Shown here: one piece after another, positions 23,912-37,014 of the stretch
Numbering within the stretch: position 1 is the first letter of the stretch
Layout: each line of letters begins with the position of its first letter
Assembly (NCBI GenBank): GCA_027625915.1
Contig: JANTQA010000029.1
Coordinates: 2,108,001-2,172,000 of the forward strand
Direction of reading: 5' to 3'
Origin: Anaeramoeba flamelloides
Lineage: Eukaryota; Metamonada; Anaeramoebidae
DNA length: 64,000 nucleotides
Made by a program: the position numbers and the translations under genes
Notes under the pieces: generated by a model
The model's input: only the letters and a program-made list of their open reading frames with translations
The model's database searches: none
Told to the model about the DNA's origin: nothing

Positions 23912-25107
23912 TATTTATCATTAATCTTTTCAAAGAATATTTTCTTTTTATTTCAAAAAAAAAAAAAAATACACTGTCAATAAAAAATTTCAAAATTATT
24001 TTAAATTTTTTTTTTGATTTTTTCTTTAAAAGGTTTATCAAAATAAAAAACAAAAGATAGAAAAAAACCAGAAAGTACCATATTGAAATGTACCATGATA
24101 AATTGTACGTCATGTGTAGATCTAAAAATGAAAATTTATGATTTGTATATATCCAAAAGAACACCTTTCAAATGAAAACTGGCTCATGTCCTCGTATTAA
24201 TATATTTTTTAACACACAAAATGAGATAGGTTCAATTAGAAAACTGATAACAATTCATAATCAAAATATTTTCCTTCTTGAACGATTTTTTTTTGTACAA
24301 AACTAAAAGTGAGGTTTCAATAGGAAGTTACGTATAGTCTCGAATTAGATATAGAAAATAATTTTGTGGACTAAAATAATGGTTTTTTGATTTTTTGAAA
24401 CTAAAAATTATTTTATTTGGATATTTTAAATTTCTCAATAACAAAGCCAAGAACCTTATTTGTTTTTAAGATTGAGAATTTGACTATTTTTTAATTATTA
24501 TATTCTTTTTTCATTCTTGATAATTTCTGTTGACTGAGACACAAAAATCTTAAATTTTCATCCACAGTTTATTAAATAAAGAGATCAGTTCCAGTTTAAG
24601 AAGAAAAATTTTGTAAATTAAAGGAAAAGCATTTGTTTTTTTGCATTTAAAAAACATTTTGTAATAATTTTGAGGTTTTTGTTTGTAAGGTCATTTTTGA
24701 AGAGTTGTAGAAAAAATAAACTTGAAAATCAAAAAGAATTTGGTGTTTGTTTGAGTTGTTGTGATTGTTGACTCAAGAGACGGATTAAAAAAAAAAGAAA
24801 AAGAAAAAACTAAAATAAGAAAAGATAAAGAAGAAAAAAAAAAAATAAAAAATGAAAAAGTTATTTAATTTTTCTTGGTTCCTTTGATTCCTTTTAGTTT
24901 TGTTATTGTTGGTATTCTAGTTTTAAGAAAAATTTTTCTTTGATTTTATTTTTTTTCTTATTTTGGTAAAAACTCAAAAAAAAATTGAAAAACAAAAAAA
25001 AAAAAAACAATTTTAATTTTCAAAAATAAAAAACGGTTCTGTGCGAGAGAAAAAGAGGAAAAAGAAGAAAGAAAGAAGTAAAAAAAAAAAGAATAAAAGA
25101 ACTTTTT

Positions 25108-25536
25108 TTAAAATTCTGGATCACCGTCTCCATAAACACTGTTAATAAGCAACGACCACATTATGATCAATTGCAAAACACCACCTGCTACAAGTGTTGA
25201 AGATCCCTTGAGACATCTTAAGGATTGTTTGTCTTGCATACAAGGATAATAGGCCAAGTTGATTGTGATCATAAGTAAACATAAAAGGGCAATTAAGCAG
25301 AAATCTAAAAACTTACACACGTTTGGTGATTGCTTTTGTAAATAGATTAACACAAGAACAATAAAAGAAAAAAGTCCACTCATAACGACAGCAAATGTGA
25401 GCAGGGAATCGTTGTCAACATAGGCAACAAGATATTTGTGAAGACCTGCAAGTGAAACAATCCAAAAAATTATGTTGAATATGTGTAAAACAAATGCGAT
25501 TTTTAATTTTCGGCCTTGGACGGCTTGTGCTAACAT
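25108..25536 (-). CDS. Four-helix (tetraspan) membrane protein
   Basis: 142 residues with four strongly hydrophobic segments at about 13-32, 44-66, 76-97 and 113-135, and a short basic N-terminus (VQGRKLK). A loop between helices 3 and 4 has two cysteines (YPCMQDKQSLRC) that could form a disulfide. The C-terminus is acidic (YGDGDPEF). The topology resembles MARVEL-like or other small tetraspan proteins, but I recognise no specific family, so function is unknown. Mixed amino-acid content, a clear start and C/G-ending codons mark it as a real gene against the AT-rich background. It appears complete in one exon. Confidence 0.7.
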   Translation of the reverse strand: MLAQAVQGRKLKIAFVLHIFNIIFWIVSLAGLHKYLVAYVDNDSLLTFAVVMSGLFSFIVLVLIYLQKQSPNVCKFLDFCLIALLCLLMITINLAYYPCMQDKQSLRCLKGSSTLVAGGVLQLIIMWSLLINSVYGDGDPEF

Positions 25537-28500
25537 TTTTTTGTAAATTGAAGCGAAAAGGATATTGTTTGAAAAATGACAAAAAAATGAATTCTCCTTG
25601 ATTAAAAATTTCGATTTAATTTTCCTCTGTTTGGAAACAATTTGTTATTTTTGTTTAGAAAGGAATTCGTAGGTAAGTTTCTAAAATTTCATGAGTTGAA
25701 CAGTAAAGTAGGAACCTTTTTTTTTTAGAAAACCAAAGTTATTTTCTCATTTCGAATTTTTAGTATTTCTTCATTAGGTGATAATTCCCTTTATCTTTAA
25801 AATATTTCAAAACTAAAGCAATATTTAAAGAGGTGTGTTGTGATAGATGTTGTTCATTAGAGTTTATAGAGAATATTTTTATTGTCTCTCTTTGAAAATT
25901 TAGTTTCTTTTGATTTTTTTTATGTTTTCACAAATTACTTTGATTTTTTTAAAAGTTTTTAATTAAGACAAAATAATTCAAAAATTGAAATTTTAGTTAA
26001 ATAAAATCCACAAAATGAATTCTACTTTGACGATCTTAATTTAATAATAAAAATGTATTATTTTAGATATCTAAGAATAAAAAAGATAGGATGTTTTTTG
26101 AGATGGTGAATGGGATTATATTATACAATAATAATAAAACTGTAAATTAATATTTTGAAAAACTGATAAACCTGAAATTTTTATTTTTATAATTCTCAGT
26201 ATATTGTTGATAATAAAAAAAAATATAAAATTTTATCATAATTAGTTTATTATTGAAGAATTTACAAAAAAAATGAGGTCGGTCCAATTAAATCTTGAAT
26301 CTTGTTATATCTGAAAAGTTTTTTGAGTATTGTCATAAGGTATTTATAGGGTTGTTACTTTTCCACATTGTCAAGTTGGCTATCCAAATAGATAATAATC
26401 AGTTTTACATTTGCTTAAAGAAAATAAGAGTTTTACTAATTAAGTTTGAAAATATTAACGTGGTTCTTGGTAATGATTTTTGTTTTAAAAGTTGTTATCA
26501 AGTAAATTGAAATACTAAAACAAAATTAATGATTTTTAATACACATATTCAAAAATTAATGTCTTAATATTTTAAATTTGTTTAATAAATATTAAAAATT
26601 TTCCAAAAAACTATAAAACTTTTCGGATAATTTAAAGAGACAGAGGTTTACTTGTCAAAAAAATTCATTTAATAATAAAATAAAAATGTTTAAGGTTGAT
26701 AAGTAAATTTAAAAATCCAAAATAATTTTCAAAAATCAAAAAATAAAAACAACCTTAAAAATTTTTATTCATTTATTAAATTGAATTTTTGTGCTATTAG
26801 AAACATCATATTTTTCAACAAGAAACTCCTGACATGTGGGTCGCATTGGAAAAATTTTATAGTTTTTTCAAAAATTGAAAAATTTAGTTAAAAAAAATAA
26901 TAAAATCAGTAAGATAGCAATCTTTGGACTATTTTAACTGTAAATTTATAGAAAATATAAATAAGAAATAACTTACCTCCTATAACGACTTCTTATGGTA
27001 AAAATAGTGAAATTGGCGATGTATTATTTTCAATCAAAAAAGTTTAATTTTGTTTTTCCATTATTAAAAAATATTTCGAGGAAAATTTTTTGAAATAAAC
27101 ACAACAAGTGTTGATTCAAGCAATATTAATATTTTACATTAATTTGATATTGTCAATTAATGAATAGTTCCACTAACTGAGATAATTTTTTATGAAATAA
27201 AAAAAAATGCCACACTTTTTTGAAAATGTTTAAATAACATCTCACTTCAAAAAGAAATCAAAACTCTCTTGATGAACCCGTTTACTAATTAAATTTTGAA
27301 ACATACATTCAAGTTATTTTAATTCTTGTTTTAAAGACTAGGTTTAGAGCTTCTACTCGGGCTACAACTTTTGTGGTTTTAATACTGATAAATTCAAAAA
27401 AAAAAATTCAAAACATTTTATTTCAAGCCCATTTTCATTTTTTCAAAATTTTTGCTCTCTTTTGAATAAATGATTTTATTGGCTTGAATGACAAGAGTAA
27501 AGTTAAAAAAAAAATATTTGGTAATCTCCCTTGAAAGGAAATATTTTGAAAGTTTGGTTTTCTAATTTAAAAACCCCGAAATTGAAGCTAAAAGTTGTGA
27601 AGGTTCATTTACATTTATCAGTGCACGTTTTGGACAAATCCTAAATTTGTATTTTTTGGTGAGCAAAATTCCGGTTACGCTAATACTGTGGTGCTCCTTT
27701 TTTTTTTTTTTTCTGATAAATGTGGACTTTAAAAATTCACAATCGGCAGCTAAATTAAATTATCATAGAAGTAGAACTTATAAGAAATCAGTAGAAGTCG
27801 ATTGTTTAGTCAAGCCAGTGTAATATATCAAACCATAAATTAAAAATATAATGTTTTTTTTTTTTACTTTGTTATTTTATTTTTTTTTCGATTCACAAAA
27901 AATAAATTTAATTACAGATCAACACATTGAGTTTTTTAAATAAATAAAAGTATATTAAAATGTTTGAAAATAAAGAAGAAAAACAATACATCTTAGACCA
28001 TAATAAAAGTTATTTTAATTGTTCAAATTCTTAATATTTTATTCATTCTCAGAAATCGCATATCATTTTAAAATTCCAATATCTAATTATTCTGAAATCA
28101 AAAAAAAAAAAAATGTTGAAAATTTAAGAGTTACATTAAAAATTTGATTATTTTATTTGTGAAAATTAGGATAATTTTTACCAATAAGAAAAGAAATAAT
28201 ATATAAATAATATATAATATTTTATTTAATTAAGAAAATTCTATTTTTGAATAATTTCTTTAACCTCTAAAATACAATCAGTCAACGTTTTACCTTCATG
28301 TCCAAAGACTTTCTATTAATAATTTTAAAATGAATAAATTAGACGATGTTATAAATAAGGTTACAAGAAAATGATAAATTTTAAGATAAGAATATGAGGT
28401 ATATATATATATATATAAACTATTTTTCAAAAATTTTGACTCACTTTATAATGTTAATGGAAGTTTTTTTGGGGGTTTGTTCTAGTATTCTTGACAAAAA

Positions 28501-28574
28501 ATTTATTCAAATTTTTAGATCTGAATCATTTTTTTTAATTTTGCAAATTTTAGTTTTGCTTTTTCAAATTTTTG

Positions 28575-28619
28575 TTTTTCTTTTTCTTTTTCTTTTTCTT
28601 TTTCTTTTTCTTTTTCTTT
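28575..28619. repeat. (TTTTTC)n microsatellite
   Basis: Seven or more hexamer units, followed by further T-rich sequence. Confidence 0.9.
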
Positions 28620-29579
28620 CTTTTTTTTTTCTTTTTAAAAAGATCATGTGGAAAAAAAAAAGAGATCTTCGAAAATACAAATAATCACTAAACTACTTTC
28701 GAAAAATAAGGGCCCAGTTTTTCAAATTATACTCACTAAAATAATTATATGAGGAACCCTGTAAATAATTATCAATAAACTAGAAGTTGATGGATAATCA
28801 TCAGAAGATTAAATACTAACAAGGTGTCTTCTTTAAAAATTTTTATACGTTGATAGAAATCTATTTCATTTTTTGTACAAAAATTTGGCTAAAAAAAATC
28901 ATCCAAAATTTTACAACATCTGGATATTATCGAATTTTTTTTTCGGTTGTAAGAGTAATTTGATTGAGAATTAAATTGAAATTTTTCATCATGTAAAAAT
29001 ATTAAATGTAAATCAGTGAAGAAAAATTAACATCTGAAACTATTTGATTGAAGAAACTAACAAACAAAAAAAAAATCAAATTGTCATCTGATTGTTTGAA
29101 AATTTTTTTTATTTTCTTCCAATTTTTCAGTCAAAAGTTTGGTTAGTAAATTATGAAGTAGAAAATTTTATTTAAATTACATCATTAATCAACTGCCCAA
29201 CATCATATTGAAATCCAATGATTCTAGAACGAGATCTCGAAATTTGGGCCCCTATTTTTTGAATTTAGTTTATGAAAATTTCGATGCTATGTAATGTCTT
29301 TGAAAATGGATTTAATTATTCATAAAAAATGTTGTTGTTCAACTTTTTTTCAGTGAAATTTTAGTAATAAAAAATCGGTAATGCTCATTTCAACAATTGT
29401 AACTCACTTTTTTTTAGTTTTTGGTTTAATTTTTTTTAATTTTTAAAATATCAGATTTTTATATATTTAGAGTAATTTAAAAGTGAATTACAAACCAAAT
29501 TTAGTTATTAATTGTTCTTGAATACTAAAGGATAATTTTTTTTTTTAATTTATTATTTCAGATGAGTCACATTTTTTGA

Positions 29580-29770
29580 AATGGTGTTTAGTATATTTCA
29601 TTGATCTATGGTTGTTCAAATATTTAGATCTCTTTATTAAAACAAATTTTGGTTGTGATCCAGAAATTTTTGACATAAAAGGAAACAACCAATAACCAAT
29701 TTAACGCCATGTGTGCAAGAAAAAATAAAAACTTTCAAGTTTCCACTTTTTCTGTTAATTGTTTTTACTC
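29580..29770 (+). repeat. Dispersed repeat E
   Basis: The first part (about 29595-29645, with AAATATTTAGATCTCTTTAT) is the reverse complement of 5670-5720. The second part (about 29655-29760, with AAGGAAACAACCAA and CTTTCAAGTTT) parallels 57467-57560. No coding potential. Confidence 0.55.
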
Positions 29771-29959
29771 TTTTTTATTTTTTACTTTTCTTTCTCTTTT
29801 TTTTTTTGTAATTGCTAAAAAGAAATTCTTTTTATTTTTAAAGAAAAGCCGTCATATTAGTTATAATCGTGCTTACATGATAGCTAGGGAAAAGACTTTG
29901 AATATAATTTTAGAGTTTCAGGGAGTACCATAAAGTGCCATAGAGTTCCGTAGAGTGCC

Positions 29960-30455
29960 TAGGTTTTTTTTAATTTTTGAAATGAAAAGAAAATTAAATA
30001 GATTTTCTTTTTATTTCAAAAAGTAAAAAAAAGCTAACGGCGGTTTTCCAGAATTTAAAAGAATTGAGTTAAATCTTTGATTTTACTCTATTCTTTTAAA
30101 TTCTGGAAAACCTAACGAAAAGTGTCTTCAAGCGCCTAGGTTTTCTTGGGTTTTTCAGTTTCGTAGAGTGCCGAAAAGTTTCATAGGTTTTCGTGAGGTT
30201 TTCTGTTTTATTTCTGAAGTGTTCTAGGTTTTTTTTTGGGGTCTTCTATTTATTTCAAAAAGTAAAAAAAAACCGAGAACACTTCACAAATAAATAGAAA
30301 ACTCAAAAAAAAACCTAACGATAATCTATTGATTCTACAAATAAACAGAAAACTCAGGAAAGCCTACGGGTACTTTTTTTTATTTTCAGAAATAAACCGA
30401 AAATTTATTTAAATTTTCTTTTTATTTCTTGAATTAAAAAAAAACCTAACGACGC
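29960..30455. repeat. Tandem hairpin array, repeat family F (copy 2)
   Basis: At least four successive inverted repeats: 29964-29994 with 30002-30032 (two mismatches in 31); 30044-30064 with 30090-30110 (perfect 21 bp); about 30195-30236 with 30264-30304; and about 30369-30395 with 30413-30440. Units are separated by CTAACG or CCTAACG-type spacers (near 30034, 30111, 30315 and 30445). Short phrases such as AGAGTGCCTAGG recur. The array abuts a decayed LINE at about 30460. Confidence 0.75.
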
Positions 30456-30459
30456 TTCC

Positions 30460-31870
30460 TTCTTTTGAAATACAACATCTCGTTATATGTGTACTTTTAT
30501 ATTTCAATTTTTAGTTCAATTAAATCTTGTGAATATCAGTTGGTTTTATTATTTATTCTTTGATTATATTTTATTATTTTTTCTAAATTAGGAAGAGATA
30601 AATTTTTTAATTATTTTTGAATTTAAATTTCTTTTTATTTACAGAAATTATCATATTTTCATTTTTACATTCTGTTTTGAAAATAAGAATTGGTGTATTT
30701 CTGTTTATTTGGTATATTCCAGTAATACATGAATTAATCCAAAAAATTAAATAATTTATTTTTTTTATTTCATAATTAAAAATTTCTAACCCATATGTCA
30801 ATTGATTTAATATAAAAGATTTAAATAATCTACTTTCTAAACTATTATTCGGAGAATTGTCATTGAATAATTTTTGCAGTTGTTATAGATTTCTTTAGAT
30901 TTATTTAAATTATAAACTATTTGTGAAATTTTATCTAAATAAATACCCAAATGTTTAATTATTTTAAAATCTTTTGATATAACTGTTTTATCTTTATTAG
31001 ATTTTAACCCAAATTTGGTAATAATTATATCTAGAATTTAATTTCTGGTTTAAATAATTTTTATTTCCTTTTATAATTAAGATTAAATCATCTGCAAACA
31101 TTTAACAATGATTTGTTAATGGATATAATTTTTAATAAAAGAAAATGGGAAACGAGTGCAAATAAAATAGACAATAATATATCTCCTTGAGCAATACCAA
31201 GTCCTTTCCCTTGACAATACTTTAATAAAAAAATTTTCGATAATTTTATTTCAAATAATTTTTTTTATTTTTTTTTCTAATTATTTTATAATTAATTGAA
31301 TCAAAACATTTTGCTATATCAATCATTATAATATAATTTTTATCATTTTTATTTTCATTATTTGATTTTACCTTTTTCTAAGTATTTAAGAAATTTAAGA
31401 CTGCAATTCAAGTATCATATTTTTTTCGAAATCCAAATTGAAATTTTTGAATAAATTCCCAACAAAGTTCAAATTAGTTTATATAACATTTTTAAAAATA
31501 ATCTTGGTAAACTTTGATTAATTGAAATTGACCTATTATTTAAAGTTACTGCCTTCATTTGCTTTTTTATGAATAAATAAAAGTGACCTTTTTTTAATAT
31601 ATTCAATATTATTTTCGGTAGGGTTAATTAACCAATTATTAAAGATTTTTTGAATTTTAATCAGATATTTTTTATAATTTTTATTTTAAATTGGGTTTAA
31701 ATCGGTGAAATTTCCTTCATTAATAATATATTTTAAATTCTCAATTTTTTGAAATCCTTTTACTGATTGATTTTTTAAATTTTTAATAGTTTTTGTAATA
31801 TTTTCAATTGGAAAAAATATATAAAATTACTCTTTTTTTATCTCGTTTCCAATATGAAAATTTTTCTTTT
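30460..31870 (-). mobile_element. Decayed LINE relic
   Basis: Minus-strand sequence parallel to the LINE at 6235-7653 for over a kilobase but with many frame breaks. Recognisable pieces are IDIAKCFDSI near 31290-31330, the active-site region around 31080-31110 and a fragment like MTYGLEIFNYEIK near 30760-30800. It extends further 5' than the younger copy (31440-31870), including RT-like residues NNRSISINQSLPRL near 31500-31545. The 3' end is missing: similarity ends at about 30460, where a hairpin array begins. Much older than the 6 kb copy. Confidence 0.8.
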
Positions 31871-32585
31871 GTGGAAATGATTGGCTACTAAGAAAAAAAA
31901 ATTTTAAAAAATTTTTTTTGTAAAGCAGATAAATCACAGAAAACATGGAAACTAGAAAATAATAATTTAAAAATTGATCACAAAATTTTAAGGCTGATTT
32001 TTTTATTGTATTTTTTTTATTATTATTTGAGCTAGTTGAGAAAATTGTGAAGTTTAAATGTGAAAGCCTAATTTTAAATGAACATTATTATTAAGATATC
32101 AGCAATGAATTTTTAATCTTAAAGTATGGAAATAGAATTATTCCTTTCTCTAACTTGATCATTTGTGTTTTCTCACAGATCTATCAAGAAAGAGAGAAAT
32201 CTAATAAAATGAAAATGAAAATTTTCAATTTTCTAAATTGCAAATCACAAAAAAAAAGTTTTTTTTTTTTTTTTTTCCATAGTATTAACCTCTTTTTTTG
32301 GTATTTTTCTCAATAACTATTTTTCAATTTTTTTTTTCATATTAAATTATATTTTTTCGCCTCATTTATTAAAAATTATTTCTTAGATAGTAATTTTGTT
32401 CTCCTTTATTAATACAATTGTACCTAAGTTCATCATTTGTGTTGCAAAAATTGAATGAAAATAATAAAATAAATAAAAAAAGCCTAATATCTAATGTGAA
32501 TTTCACAGTTTCCCAAATATGAAAACAAATAACGGTAAAATATAAAAAGAAAACAAAATATAAAATTAAAATTAAGATAACTTAC

Positions 32586-33947
32586 AATAATTTGTTGAGG
32601 GAAATCGTTATTTGTTAATAAATTTACACAAGAATATTCTGAAGGGTAGTCGTGATCCATCTGTACTCTGAGAGAAACATTTTGTACATCAATTTGTAGT
32701 TTCTCTGCTGTTTTATTTGACTTGATTCTTGTATTTTTTGAAATTTGAAGTATTTCTTGCTTTCTTTTTTGATAGTTGTAAATTCTTTGTTTCAATTCCC
32801 GAATTAAAAATTTGATCCCTTGATCGCCTTTTAATTGTTTTGAATGTGTTACTATGTCTTCGAAGGGGAAGGAATCTGGAGAGACTTGCACTTGTTGGAT
32901 TTGGTTGGAATTTGGGGAAAATAGGATTTGCACCAAATGCTCTTTTGAGAGATCAAAGATTAATTTATTTTGGTCAGTCTCTAAGGGTATTTGGGAAGTG
33001 TGTGTTTTCAATTTGATTACAATCTTTCTTTGGTTCTTTTCTTCGACACTCACAACAAAGGACGAAGACAAACGGGAGAGAACGGAGTTAATGTTTGTAT
33101 ACCATTCCGAAATGTGCTTGATTTGTTCTATTTGCTCTCTTTGGATTTTGCTTTGGATCTGGTGATCTTTCTTGATTGGGGTATTTACCAGATTGGGATT
33201 TGAAATTTGACCAAGATTTTTCAGATCATTCTTGCTATTGAATTTTTTTGCAGTTAAATTTTGTTTTTTTTGGTTTAATTGTTTGATTTCCTTTTCCAAG
33301 TTTAAAAATTCTGTTTTAAGTTGTGAGATTTCATCGTTTTGATCACTGACGCGTTTTTTTAATAGAGTTATTTGCTTTTTTAATGAAAGGTTTGTATTCG
33401 ACTTTTGGCTTTGTTCGTAAAGCTCTTCCTTTGTTTGTTCAATCCTTTGAATCAATTGATCTTTACTCTTCTTAAACTGCTCATTTATGTTTGCTAACTC
33501 TTCGATTATTTGCTTGGCTTCTTTTTTCCGCTGCTTCCTAATCATTTTTAATTGCTTTTCTTGTACCTTTTGTTCGTTGTATGAGATTTTTTCTCGTTCC
33601 AATTGTTCTTCAGTTGGGCTTTCGAGCGTGTGCAGATTTATCAACTCGTTTAAAAAGGAATGCTTTGTTTCAAGCTCCACACAGTTGAATTTGAGTTTTG
33701 AAAAGTGTCTTCTTAACCTTTCAAGCTCTTCATTTGGATCCAAGATTTCGTCAAGTCGTTCGTTTGTTTTGTCGCTCTTTTCTGTTGGTAATTTGAGATC
33801 TTGTAATTCATTCAAACTTTGATCTATTTTGTTTAACCATTTAGGAAACTGATAATCATTATAATTATTTGTCATCAGAGTTGTGTCAATTGTTAGTGTT
33901 TCGTTGTCAGTTTCAGTTTCAGTTTCAATTTCGTTTTCAATGTTCAT
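32586..33947 (-). CDS. Coiled-coil protein with C-terminal globular domain (possible kinetochore protein)
   Basis: 454 residues read from the ATG at 33947. An acidic Glu/Thr-rich N-terminus precedes a long heptad-rich coiled coil (about 60-250). A Lys/Asn-rich hinge follows, then a predicted alpha/beta region (WYTNINSVLSRLSS...IVIKLKTH...LVQILF...VQVSPDSFPFEDIV) and a basic helix. This order recalls KNL1/Spc7-type kinetochore proteins, whose coiled coil ends in an RWD-like domain, but the call is inferred from pattern only. An ATG 34 codons upstream (34049) would add a hydrophobic stretch that looks like leader. After NNDFPQQII the sequence GTAAGTTATC looks like a 5' splice site, so the frame continuing to 32484 is probably intron and a short final exon lies below 32530. 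Confidence 0.6.
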
Positions 33948-35473
33948 CTGTAATGTTCTTTTTCTTTTCAGAAATAAAAGAAGTATATCCGTTAAACAAT
34001 AATGAAAAATAATTATCAAAAAATGATTTTTAGATTCCTTCTGATCCAAAGAATAAATTGTTGAAATTTGATGTCAAGACCGCTTGGAGGGGGGGTAGTA
34101 TATGAACTTGTGTATAATATAGATAAATTTTTCTTTTGGTTCTTTATTGATTCGGGTTTAAAAAAAAAGATTCAAATGTTTTAAAAAATGTTGAATTTGT
34201 TAATTTTTTTATAATCAAAACATAATTACGATTAAAAACATACCAATTTGTAATGCAATGTGTACATATAAAACCCAAAAACCAAAAGAGATCCTAACCT
34301 TCAGAAAAAAAGAAAAGGATAGACAGTGTAATATGTGTTGATTCAAAAATAGATTTTTTATGAAACAATATGTTTTTAGAAACAAATTACCAATTTAAAT
34401 TTCAATAAGAAATTGATATTTAACAAAGAAATAAAAAAAATATCAAATATGTTAAGTGATGTAGATCTGAAAAATAAAGCATTATTTTATATATTTTTAC
34501 TTGAGAAAAATAAGTATTATAATTGATCAAAGTATTAAAATCAAAATCATGATCTCAAAAGGGGACTTTTTTCAATATATATATAAAAATTTAAAAACAT
34601 CATATACATATTTAACTTCCTAATTTTGGATTAAACATGTTGTCTATAATTAAATAATTCCACCAATTCACATAAAGATTCCTTATTTCTCCTATACAAT
34701 TAATTTTTGTATATAAATCTTTAAAATCATTTTTTTTTTTTTTGCGAAAACCAAATAAAGTTTAAAGTACTTCTAATTACTCAGAATAGATACTCTAATT
34801 TATCTAGAAGTTCATTGGATTCAAAAATACAAATTCATTCACTTCTGAATTTTCTCTTTACAAGATTAAATGTTTTGTAAAATATAACATTTAACAATAA
34901 ATCTAAAAACTCTCTATTTTCAAACAATCTATTTAATCATACCAAGATCCAATTTGCCGTTAAAGTTGATGTCCCTAAAATTCTGAATCAAATGCTAATA
35001 TTACATCCCCAAATTTTAAAATTACTCAAATATTTGATTTTACATTTCTACACGAACAATAAAAATTGTAGGTTTTTAAAAGCTCAGCCTTTTGACTTGG
35101 TTTTTATCAAAGATAATAATATAATTATTAAATCAGTTTTTATTTCTTTAAAATATAAAATAAATTTAATAATCTTTCCAAAATAAAAAAAAAATATTTA
35201 TAATGTTATTTATATTTTAAAAAAAAATTAATAATTAAAAAACTTTGAGCCATGTTATTGAATAAGTCCTTATATGTTAAAATTTTTAAAAGAATATCAA
35301 AAGTTTATTTTTTTGAAATAACTTAAAAGTTTTTTTTTCACAAAAGATAGAGATCTTATAAAAGTGTGTAAAGTACAAAAGTTGATTAAAAATTAACAGG
35401 TTTTATAAGAAAATACCAAAATTGTGATGGGGTTATTTGCAAGAAAAACAGAATTTTTTTATTTTGTAATTTA

Positions 35474-35630
35474 CTGCTGTCAAAAGTTACAAAACATTAC
35501 TATGTGTGTTAATAGTTTTTTCTGTATATCAAAAAAACAATAATTTTTATAGTCCAATAGAGAAAAAAATATGAATGGGTCAAAAAAAACAAATTATTAA
35601 TACACATAGTTACATTTTTTAACTTTCAAC
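35474..35630. repeat. Inverted repeat
   Basis: Arms at about 35474-35507 and 35597-35630 pair (one reads ACTATGTGTGTTAATA, the other, complemented, ACTATGTGTATTAATA, plus the adjoining GAAAGTTA/AAAAGTTA). Small foldback-type relic. Confidence 0.5.
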
Positions 35631-36819
35631 ATCAATACAGATACAAAAATCAAAAAAGTCATTTTTCTCGCATATAATCGCATTTTCAGAAATTCGTCAG
35701 TTTTACTAAACAATGCTCTGAGAGAGTCAACAGAGGTGATATATGAAGTTGTAAATGATATATATTTATTAGGATTTGATTTTAAAATTTATCTTACAAG
35801 TCAATTTTTTAAAAAATAAATTTTTATAAATTTAATAACTTAAATACAATTAATTTAATATTTTTGACTTTTTTTTTATATAAACAAAAAATGTTCAACA
35901 AAATAGTAAATGAAATATTTAAATAAAAGTTAAGTTTTATTAGTTATTTGATAAAATGTTTTTTTTTGTTTTTTTATCTTTCAACATTTTTCAATTTTTT
36001 CTAATCCCTCAGGGTGAAATAAATAAAATATCATAATTTTCAAAAAGAAGTAGATTGAAGTTCTTGAATTTTGGTGTTATAGGTTGTGAAGTAGATTAAA
36101 TCATTTTTTCAAAATCATATTAAAAATCTATTTTTTTTTTTTGAGAAAAGGTATTATATTAGGTAAGTAGGAAAGTTCCCAAATTACAATACCAAGTTCA
36201 GATGATCGAATCCTCATAATAACTTTATTTCTGATTTTCTATTATTTTGTAAAAAAAATCACCACATTGTAGTTTAAAAAAAATTTTATGGCTTTGGTTT
36301 TCTAGAAACATTAATTTAATGAGAAATTACCTAACTATTAATCTCATTTTTTTGTGTTATTATATCAAACAAATGAATAAGTGTTGGAACAAACTCCGTT
36401 GAAATTTATGGATCAGAGCTGAATCTAAAGAGAATTGACCAACACTCTCTCTATATATTAAACTTTTTCTCTAATTCTAATTACAATGAGTAACATTTTT
36501 AATACAGAAACATAAAATGAAATTTTAAAGGAAATTTTTTTGAAACTTGGGGGCATTATTTACAGTTCTAGTAAAATAAACTCTATAATAAAATAATCCT
36601 GAAAAAAAACTGCTTCAATTTGGATTATGATTATACTTTACTTTCTTTTTTAAATTTCTAACTTTAGGTTCATCAGGTTGTGGTTATCTGGGCAAACAAA
36701 TGAACCCATAATACTTACTTTTAATGAATAAAAAACAAATAAAAAAAAATCAAGAAATATCACTTTCATTTTTCATTCATTGATGATCATAAAAGTTAAA
36801 TTTTTTTCTTTTAGTGTGG

Positions 36820-37014
36820 GTTATCTCCTTTTTATTTTTCGATATCTTCCCTTGGGGAAAAAAAATTAAATATTTATGTATTGTTTCGAAGGCTAAAGAC
36901 CAAGGAACAATACAACACATATTTTCACCGAGCCGAAGAAGGGAAAATATGGCAAATATAAATAATTTTTCTTTTTGTAAAAGGGAAAATATTGAAAAAT
37001 GTGAGTGAGATAAC
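36820..37014. repeat. 195-bp hairpin element
   Basis: Ends GTTATCTC (36820) and GAGATAAC (37014) are inverted. Pairing resumes with ATTTTTCGATAT against ATATTGAAAAAT and TTCCCTT against AAGGGAA, and centrally TGTATTGTTTC against GAACAATACA. Nearly the whole interval folds back on itself, which also explains the open frames on both strands. Confidence 0.6.

Larger units (their letters stand above)
19231..25107. other. Long AT-rich spacer with scattered repeats
   Basis: Contains a hairpin repeat (22020-22310), an A/C-skewed block (22440-22965) and a complete family-A foldback element (23452-23911). The interval around 24780-25090 is A-rich low complexity. No conserved coding segment seen. Confidence 0.5.
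25537..32585. other. Long AT-rich spacer with LINE and hairpin repeats
   Basis: Holds a hexamer repeat (28575-28619), dispersed repeat E (29580-29770), a hairpin array (29960-30455) and a decayed LINE (30460-31870). A 71-residue open frame at 26295-26510 (+) has fairly mixed composition but no recognisable domain. The stretch 32280-32585 probably holds the 3' end and last intron of the next gene. Confidence 0.45.

Noticed and set aside
26295-26510. 71-codon plus-strand frame of fairly mixed composition
   Set aside because: No recognisable domain, flanked by low-complexity DNA, no splice partner found; too weak to call a gene.
29960-30455. CCTAAC-like spacers as telomeric repeats
   Set aside because: They are single, irregularly spaced junctions between hairpins, not tandem telomere units.
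32854-33822. Several plus-strand open frames of 70-111 codons
   Set aside because: Antisense shadows of the coiled-coil gene; Cys/Ser/Phe composition typical of reversed Lys/Glu codons.
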